A stretch of 64,000 nt of DNA, taken from Rehmannia glutinosa. Its lineage: Eukaryota > Streptophyta > Magnoliopsida > Lamiales > Orobanchaceae. The notes below the pieces were generated by a model. It saw nothing but the letters and a program-made list of their open reading frames with translations. It was not told the DNA's origin and searched no databases. Both the position numbers and the translations under genes were made by a program. The stretch is taken from positions 2,294,001 to 2,358,000 of the forward strand of contig CM071929.1 in NCBI GenBank assembly GCA_016081115.2. The letters run 5' to 3'. How positions within the stretch are numbered: position 1 is the first letter of the stretch; every line of letters begins with the position of its first letter. Shown one piece after another: positions 56,830-64,000 of this stretch.

Positions 56830-59800
56830 CAAGACACAAGTTACAACTATATCCGGTCCCGTTGAGATTATTGATGGCTCAGGAATGCAACATTAATATT
56901 GCTTAATGGTACAATCCTGCAGATTGAAAATGCATTATTATCTAGTAGATCAAAAAGAAATCTACTAAGTTTTAAAGATGTGCGTGATAATGGATATCAT
57001 TTAGAGACACTAAATGACCATGATAAAGAGTGTCTATGTATCACATCATATAAAATGGGCAAGAAGAATGTCCATGAGAAATTTGATGCGACAATTTCTC
57101 GGATTGTATTATATCCCAATTAAAGCCTTTGAATCCTACGCCACCATGCCTTGGAAGTTCGGTAAATCCCGATATATTTGGGTTATGGCGGATCGCCAGG
57201 ACACCTAGGAACTACTATGATGCGTATGATTGTTGAGCATACCAATGGACATCCATTGAAAGGTACAAAAATGTTGATTTTGAAATATTATTTCGTGAAT
57301 CGTGTTCACAAGGAAAACTCATTTCTAGACCTTCAATGGAAAATGTTGGTTATGAATCACCATCATTTTTAGAGCATATTCATGGTGATATTTGTAGACA
57401 ATACATCCACCAAGTGGACCATTTAGATATTTTATAGTCTTAATAGATGCATCATGCAGATGGTCACACGTATGCTTATTATCTACTAGAAATGTTGCAT
57501 TTGCTCGATTATTAGCGCAAATTATTAAACTCCGAGCATATTTCCCTGATTATCCTATTAAGAATATAAGAATGGATAATGCCGGAGAATTTACATCAAA
57601 AAGTTTTGATGAATATTGCGCAAAGATGGGAATTAATGTTGAACATCCAAAAGACATGTTCATACTCGAGAATGGAATGGTCAATCCTCGATTAAACGAG
57701 TTCAGGTCATTGCTCGTACATTATTAATGAGATCAAAGCTCACTAGTATAGCATGGGGTCATGCAGTATTACATGCATCAACACTTATCAGAATACGCCC
57801 TACTGCTTATCATATGCATTCCCCCATGCAATTAACTCTTGGTTTTGAGCCAAATATTTCACACCTACGCACATTCGGTTGTGCTGTTCAGGTGCCGATT
57901 CCACCTCCTCAAAGGACAAAAATGGGTCCACAATGTAGACTTGGTATATACGTTGGATTTGATTCTCCATCAATTATTCGATATTTGGAACCAATGACGG
58001 GAGATTTATTTACTGCTCGTTTTGCGGATTGTCATTTTGATGAAACAACATTTCCATCAATAGGAAATGATAAAGATGTGTTGCAAAATGATAAACAAAA
58101 GCCAGTTGAGAATCTCTCCTGGAATGAACAAAGTTTATCCTATTTGGACCCGCGTACTCCTAAATGTGAAAATGAGGTGAGTAGAATCATTCATTTACAG
58201 AATATTGCCCATAGACTTCCCCGATGCATTTAATGATGCTAGTAAAGTTACGAGGTCTCATATTCCTACTGCGAATGTTCGGCCCAGGATTATTGTTCCC
58301 AAGAACATAAGAAAATGAATGATAATATCCCACGTCAAAAATGTGGTAGACCTATTCGCTCAAAAGATCATGTTCCTCTAAAAAAAAGAAAATGAAAAAT
58401 TGATACTAATGAGCAAGCTCCGGATGAATCAGAGAGCCTAATATCTCGAGAAAATATTGATTAAAAATTCGATAAAGACCGAGAACCCCTTGAGCTATTG
58501 TAATAAGGTATGAGATCGAAATGAAATAATCATTGATGATAAATTTGCATTTTCGGTTGCTCAAGAAATTATTGATGATGATTATGATAGTGAACCACAT
58601 TCTATAATAGAATGCCGTCAAAGGCCTAATTGGCCTATGTGGGAGGAAGCAATAAAATATGAGTTAGCTTCCTGGAGAAACGAAATGTATTTGGGAAAAT
58701 TATTCAAACCAGGACAATGTAAAGCCCATAGGATACAAATGGGTATTTGTTCGAAAAAGAAATAAGAAAAACGAGGTCGTGAGATATAAAGCCCGACTCG
58801 TAGCTCAAGGATTCTCTCGGAGACCTGGGATAGATTATGATGAGACATATTCACCGTGATGGATACAATCACGTCCGTTTTCTCATTGGTATGGTTGTCC
58901 ATGAAAGTTTGGATATCGTCTAACGGACGTAGTAACGACATATCTATATGGTTCATGGATTCGATATTTATATGAAAATCCCGATGGATATAAAATACCA
59001 AAGTCGACACTCCTCGTGAGATATACTCGATCAAACCGCAAAGATCGTTGTATGGGTTAAAGCAATCGTCGCATGTGGTATCATAGTGAATGAATACCTT
59101 TCTAGAGAAGGTTACAAAAATAATCCTATTTGTCCATGCGTTTTTATTAAAAGATCGATCCGGATTTGCTATCATAGTTTGTATATGTAGATGACATGAA
59201 TTTGATTGGTACTCAGAAGAATTATCTAATTCTTTGAATATCTAAAGAAAGAGTTTGAGGTTAAAGATCTTGGGAAAACCAAACTCTGTCTTTGTCTTGA
59301 GCTAGATCATAAAGATAATGGAATACTTGTCCACCAATCGCTTATACAAAAAGATTGCTCAAACGGTTTAATATGGAAAATACTCATTCCTTGTGTACCC
59401 CTATGGTCGTACGAAGTTTAGATCCAAATAAAGATCCATTTCGACCAAAGGAGTCCGATGAAGAGATTTTAGGTCCTCAAGTACCTTACCTCAATGCTAT
59501 TGGAGCATTAATATATTTAGCACAATGCACTGCACCATATATCGCTTTTGTTTGTCAATCTACTTGCATGATACAATTCTGAACCAACTAGAAGACACTA
59601 GAATGGTATTAAACATATTTTCAGATACCTCAGTGGTACTATAGATTTGGGGTTATTCTACTCAAAGGAATCTACTAACTCAGGATTAGTTGGTTATACT
59701 GATGCGGGATATAGATCGATCCACACAAAGCTCGTTCACAACGGTTATGTATTTTGCTATAATGGTACATCTATATCATGGCGATCTACCAAACAAACAT

Positions 59801-60090
59801 TAGTAGCATGTATAGCACAAGTAAGAGGAGGTTACATAAAAGGGGATAGGACCAAGCATATTTCACCAAAGTTTTTCCATACACATGAACTCCAGGAAAA
59901 ATGGAGAGGTGGATATTCAGCAGATTCGCTCCCGCCATAATCTTGCTGATTTATTTACAAAATCATTGCCGACGCGTCAACATTCGAGAAACTAATTTAC
60001 GACATTGGAATGAGAAGAGTCAATATGAAGCAAGATTAATGGATCAAGTTATGCGGCTAATATCCTATCGGGGAGCGAATATATTGCGGC
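56830..60090 (+). pseudogene. Copia pol (broken)
   Basis: Pre-integrase sequence starts near 56900 (NALLSSRSKRNLLSFKDVRD) and the GHLG segment is near 57195. Integrase shows IHGDI (near 57377), RYFIVLIDAS (near 57425), the second catalytic Asp region NIRMDNAGEFTSKSFDEYC (near 57565), then the frame 57727-58233 (SIAWGHAVLHASTLIRIRPT, GPQCRLGIYVGFDSPSI). RT follows with NKKNEVVRYKARLVAQGFSR (near 58765) and YVDDMNLIG (near 59180). RNase H shows LVGYTDAGYRS and ISWRSTKQTLVACIA (59690-59820). Frames break repeatedly. Confidence 0.88.
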
Positions 60091-60293
60091 GTTGACTCTT
60101 TTTCCCTTTTGTCTCGATTTTTATCCCATTGGGTTTTTCAAACAAGGTTTTTAACGAGGCAACTTATGCACAAGTCGATTTGAGAATGTCTTGTTTTTCC
60201 CTTATGTCCGATTTTTCCCCACGGGTTTTTCCCGGCGTGAGGTTTTTAACGGCATACTCATCCAACTTCCTATAATGCTACGCCCAAGGGGAG

Positions 60294-60590
60294 TATTGTG
60301 ATAATTTGTCAATTGATGTGGACTTTAGCATATTTATCAAAATTAGTGGAAGAAGCATCAATAAACTTTAGCAAATGTAACGGAGGAAGCATAAATATAT
60401 ATGCTTGAATAGTTTTACATTTTTACCTATAAATTGTTGAAGTTTGTTGAATAATAAGACACAACAATATCAAAGAAATAGAAATAATTACTTTCTCTCT
60501 ACAATATTATCTCTCTCTAATATTTATTTCTTAATATATTGATAGTTCTATAATAATTCTCTTGTGTTTTTAAATTGTTGTTCTATAACA
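60294..60590 (+). repeat. 3' LTR of the 54.6-kb copia element
   Basis: It follows the polypurine tract directly and ends ctataaca, followed by the target duplication agatg. Confidence 0.92.
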
Positions 60591-60595
60591 AGATG

Positions 60596-61616
60596 GTCAT
60601 TCTTCATTTGTTGGAGCATAAATACTCCAAGTGAAATGTAGGATTTTATTTGTGTTTAATAATATGAGCAGCAAATTAAATTAAATTAGTGATAAAATGA
60701 CACAGTTGAGATTTAACTACTTTTATATAAAAATAATTTTTTTTACCACAAATTTAATTTTATTCAGCAATTAAATAATTAATTGTCATAAGACTGTTGT
60801 GGTTGAAGATATAGTTTAATAATAAAAAAAAATAGTATGGATGAATAATCTTAAATCTTAAAAATGGAATGTTTTGTGAAAAAAACACGCAAATATTATA
60901 TGGGTTAGTGAAAAAAAAACAGATATGCCAAGTTTGGGTTACTGTTTAATCCCTTAACAATTTAACAAAGTAAATTATATGATGGAATTTATAGTTCACT
61001 TGGAAAGTTAAGACAAAATAATTTAATTGACCTTAATTTTTTCAAAGTACAAGTTATTTTATTTTAGTGGATGTGTAATACATAAAAAAGACCAAATATA
61101 TCTCTACACATAATTATTCTTAATTTTTAATTTTGAGTGTGACGAAAGGAAAATGCAATGACTTTAGACGTGCCCGACACATGACAAAATCTTTGCGCTA
61201 CTAGTGGAATTGAGAATGCTAAGTGAAAATCAGACATATTTCATATGACAAAGTGAAAAAACAGCTAAACTCCCAAAGTAATAAAATCTCCATATTTTGA
61301 ATGGATGACATGTTTTTGTCCCTTAAAAGTTTTTGTAATAAAAGGGGATAATTGATGTAAAATTAATTAATAAAATGTACATTCAAGAGCCCACTTTGAA
61401 CTATTGGAAACTCTCCCATAGACGCACTTTCTGTCCTACGCTTTTAATTCAAACAACGAAAAGTGGGAAATTATCACATGTAATAAGTTGTAACCCCCCA
61501 CAACAGTATATAAGTGTATAACACACCGTCTTATCCGCTCCACGCCTCTGCTTTATCTGCTTACAAATTTTTGCAGTGAGGAACGAGGAGCAGATAGAAA
61601 GAGAGAAATCCCATCA
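60596..61616. other. Upstream region of RPL13
   Basis: AT-rich, no ORF of interest. The last 110 bases form the promoter and leader of RPL13. Confidence 0.5.
61507..61514 (+). promoter_or_regulatory. TATA box of RPL13
   Basis: tatataag lies 103 bases before the start codon, followed by a pyrimidine-rich leader (ccgtcttatccgctccacgcctc), a usual layout for plant ribosomal protein genes. Confidence 0.6.
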
Positions 61617-62898
61617 ATGGCAATGGCGGTAAACTGCGCCACTTCTTCTTCGTTGTTGTTAACGAAACCCTCTAATAAACCCTCCTCCACCTCCCTCAAG
61701 AAAACGCCCTTTGTCGGATTCTCACTCCCAGCTGCATCCAAACCGTCCTTTCAATTGAATAGGGTGTCCAAAATTTGCTGCCAAGAAAAAACCGCTATTG
61801 TGCCGGCTGGACAGCAGTGGATGTTTGACGATATCACTGGCCCTGTAAGAATTGCCCAACATTTTACTGTTTAAGTGTGTTATTGTTGCTTGCTAGTAGT
61901 AATTTTTCTTCTCTCCCTTTTTGTCCTGTTGTTGTTATATTCATTTTTAATATTTCAGTCTTCTGCCTTCAATTTCGTTGTTTTTTGTATAATGCGGGCA
62001 CATTTTCTGTAATTTAAATGCTGAGAATCAAGTAATATATTTATATTCTTTGCTTGGGGTTAGTTTTTTAGCTGGATAAATGCAAGTACACCACCCTATG
62101 AAGATTGGAGTTTCTGTTTGACGCGGCTTGCTTTCAGCTAATGTAGGCATATGTTAGCTATAATATATGACTGGAATTGAGACTTTCTAGAAAGTATCTT
62201 GTAATTGTTGGAACTATTGGCTGATAATTATCAGCACAGCTGATAGCTAAACTGCCAAGACTAAATGCATTCTTTTGAAGTGAGAAACTGGTTGAGTAGG
62301 CTTATTACTTCAAGACTTGCAGAAAGGGTCTTGCTTTTTCTTATGTTTTCTTTTAATATTTTCTGAACCACAAAATGAAATATTTTCTTTAAAAAAAAAT
62401 TTCAAAGCATGTCAAAGATGAGGAAATACGTATTTCATTGTGAAAGTTTGCTTTTTATGATGTTTGCCCGCTGTGGAAAGGGCATATATGGGATTACTTT
62501 CTTAATCCTATATTCCATTGAGTATAGAGAAAATGTCATTCTGCCGAGGCTTTGGGATGGCAAATATAGATTAAGAATCTGAAAGAAAGGAGAAAGGGCC
62601 TATATTCCATTAGCAGTTCTCCGAGAGAGTCTACTCCAGAATGGAGAGCAAAAGAATTTACTGTTTGTCTAAAGTGGTTGTATTGAAAGGTCAAGAAATT
62701 TAACCTGGAGAGGTGATTAAGCTTTTACATAGTTTTTCTCCTCGCTGAAGAAAGGATAGGATTTTCAGCTCTGATCATGTATCATAAACATGTTGGAACA
62801 GAAAGAATCAAGCCAGCAACTCTCACTCTGCCTAAATGTTCTGTGTTTGGACTTAGGTATCACTAAATTCTTTAGTATGTGATAAAAGATACATGTGA

Positions 62899-62930
<32 letters not shown>

Positions 62931-63611
62931 GTATATGTATTTATGTATCCAAAAAAAGGAAAAGAATCAAAAGAAAGATAAAAAAAGAAAAACAAGAGAG
63001 AGAGAGAGACAACAACATTTTGCTTGATATGTCCAATTTCACAATTGATTGCCTCTGTATAGTGTCCGATTTGACAATGGGTTGGAAAACATTTTTTTAG
63101 CTGCCTTTTCGATCAAGTCCTTGTGCTGTCAAGTGCAAACTTCTACTTTAGGTTGTGAGCATTCCACATGGAAGTGTTGGCTGTCTTGGCTGGGGAAAAA
63201 AGTATGATTCACGTTAAAGTTCAAAGCACAAGAATCTATCCTATTGTTACACTGTCGACATTTTATTGTAGAAACACTGGTTCTTGCCAATTTTTATACC
63301 TTTTTTGACGTCTTTGACTTATTCTGTTCATTCAACTAGAACTTTCATCACAGATGTATGTTTCTTATCCAGCAGTCAATCAAGTTAAGATTGTACATAT
63401 CACTTACAGTTGCTTCATATTTCAGGATGTTTGGAATAAAACATGGTACCCCAAAGCTGCGGACCATATTAACACAGATAAGCCTTGGTACATAGTGGAT
63501 GCGACTGACAAGATTCTTGGAAGACTGGCTTCAACAATAGCCATTCATATCAGGGGAAAGAATCTCGCGACGTACACTCCTAGTGTGGACATGGGAGCAT
63601 TTGTTATAGTG
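61617..63611 (+). CDS. RPL13: Plastid 50S ribosomal protein L13 (uL13c), first two exons
   Basis: Nuclear gene for a protein of the large chloroplast ribosome subunit. Exon 1 is 61617-61844 (76 codons): a Ser/Thr/Lys-rich transit peptide (MAMAVNCATSSSLLL ... KPSFQLNRVSKICC), then the start of the mature chain QQWMFDDITGP. Exon 2 is 63426-63611 (62 codons): DVWNKTWYPKAADHINTDKP, WYIVDATDKILGRLASTIA, HIRGKNLATYTPSVDMGAFV, the conserved uL13 core. Both exons keep phase 0 with GT-AG borders. The remaining exons (family continues NAEKV...) must lie beyond 64000; no further exon is seen in 63612-64000. Of the four host genes it is the only one without a frame break in the part seen. Confidence 0.93.
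62899..62940. repeat. (CA)n(TA)n microsatellite in RPL13 intron 1
   Basis: About eleven CA units pass into about six TA units and gtatatgtat. An (AG)n run follows at 62995-63008. Confidence 0.9.
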
Positions 63612-64000
63612 GTATGTTGTTATGAGAAACATACACTTCTTCTGCTTAGTACGCAGTACTATAATTGGCAGAAAGAATCCCATTAACCTCCCTTGATTTA
63701 TATGAATAATCCCAACTATTTCCTGAGTTTTAACTTTTAAGGAAATCATAAAACCTCCTTAAATAAATGGCATTAGGATAATCTTCTGCATAACTTATGA
63801 TGTTATACTCTCTGCACAGTTTAATCCCGCACTTCTTTTCTTTAGATACAAAATGTAATGTATACAAAAAAATGAAAAGGATGTTCACTAATTCGTTTAT
63901 GATGTCTATTATGTCATCAAGTAATTTTCAACTATATTATGCACAAACTACCAAAACTTTAGCATTGGGCTCAGATTTATTTTTCAGTTAAGTTAAAATG

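Larger units (their letters stand above)
54620..60590 (+). mobile_element. Full-length Ty1/copia element with TSD agatg
   Basis: The LTRs 54620-54916 and 60294-60590 (297 bp each, about 97-98% identical by eye) start tattgtgataattt and end gttctataaca. The 5-bp duplication agatg is at 54615-54619 and 60591-60595. The 3' LTR follows a polypurine tract (cccaaggggag, ending 60293). After the 5' LTR comes cgttatcgacgagtc instead of the common tRNA-Met primer site. The interior codes gag, then about 0.8 kb without pol homology, then integrase, RT and RNase H. The gag family is the same as that of the fragment in BBX22 intron 1. Confidence 0.93.

Noticed and set aside
58618..59175. 185-codon minus-strand frame
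   Set aside because: Antisense of the copia reverse transcriptase; no recognisable protein.

Overview
This window is nuclear DNA of a flowering plant, almost certainly a eudicot. Four split genes with GT-AG introns encode plant-specific or plastid-targeted proteins, and they sit in AT-rich DNA filled with LTR retrotransposons, TIR elements and MITEs. A run of exactly 100 N (13646-13745) marks a scaffold join. Many reading frames, in host genes and transposons alike, carry 1-2 base indels, often at homopolymers. That fits an incompletely polished long-read assembly at least as well as real gene decay.

Host genes: a NADK3-type NAD(H) kinase (26997-30466, +), the meiotic crossover factor HEI10 (31382-33495, -, tail to tail with NADK3), the light-signalling B-box factor BBX22 (47110-54029, +) and the 5' part of nuclear-encoded plastid ribosomal protein L13 (from 61617, +, running off the end). 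From memory, NADK3, BBX22 and RPL13 are close neighbours on Arabidopsis chromosome 1 (At1g78590, At1g78600, At1g78630), so this looks like a conserved gene block stretched by transposons, with HEI10 as an extra member.

Layout. 1-1560: 3' LTR of a Ty1/copia element whose body lies outside. 2.0-7.4 kb: a DNA-transposon patch ((TA)n-flanked TIR element, hAT-like element with a tRNA-like core, Tourist-type MITE, and a Pack-type element carrying a class III peroxidase fragment). 8356-13132: full-length copia element with TSD. 13.4 kb: MuDR fragment, then the gap. 13746-24450: large Ty3/gypsy element of Tat type on the minus strand, with about 30 tandem repeats and an antisense ORF. 24.9 kb: hAT MITE. 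26.9-33.5 kb: NADK3 and HEI10. 35553-43007: non-autonomous LTR element carrying a captured membrane-protein gene, with a complete minus-strand copia element inserted in one of its LTRs. 43.0-45.0 kb: TIR element with many short internal repeats. 47.1-54.0 kb: BBX22, whose 5.2-kb first intron holds copia gag pieces, a solo LTR and a 2.2-kb inverted repeat. 54620-60590: another full-length copia element. 61.6 kb onward: RPL13.

The most unusual structure is the inverted repeat inside BBX22 intron 1: two arms of about 1.07-1.08 kb, separated by about 39 bases, derived from an Ulp1-protease-type transposon gene. The BBX22 primary transcript would fold there into a very long hairpin. Other points of interest are host gene fragments captured by three different element types, a small two-membrane-helix ORF between gag and pol of the 54.6-kb copia element, and a NADK3 that lacks the C-terminal peroxisomal tripeptide known from Arabidopsis.
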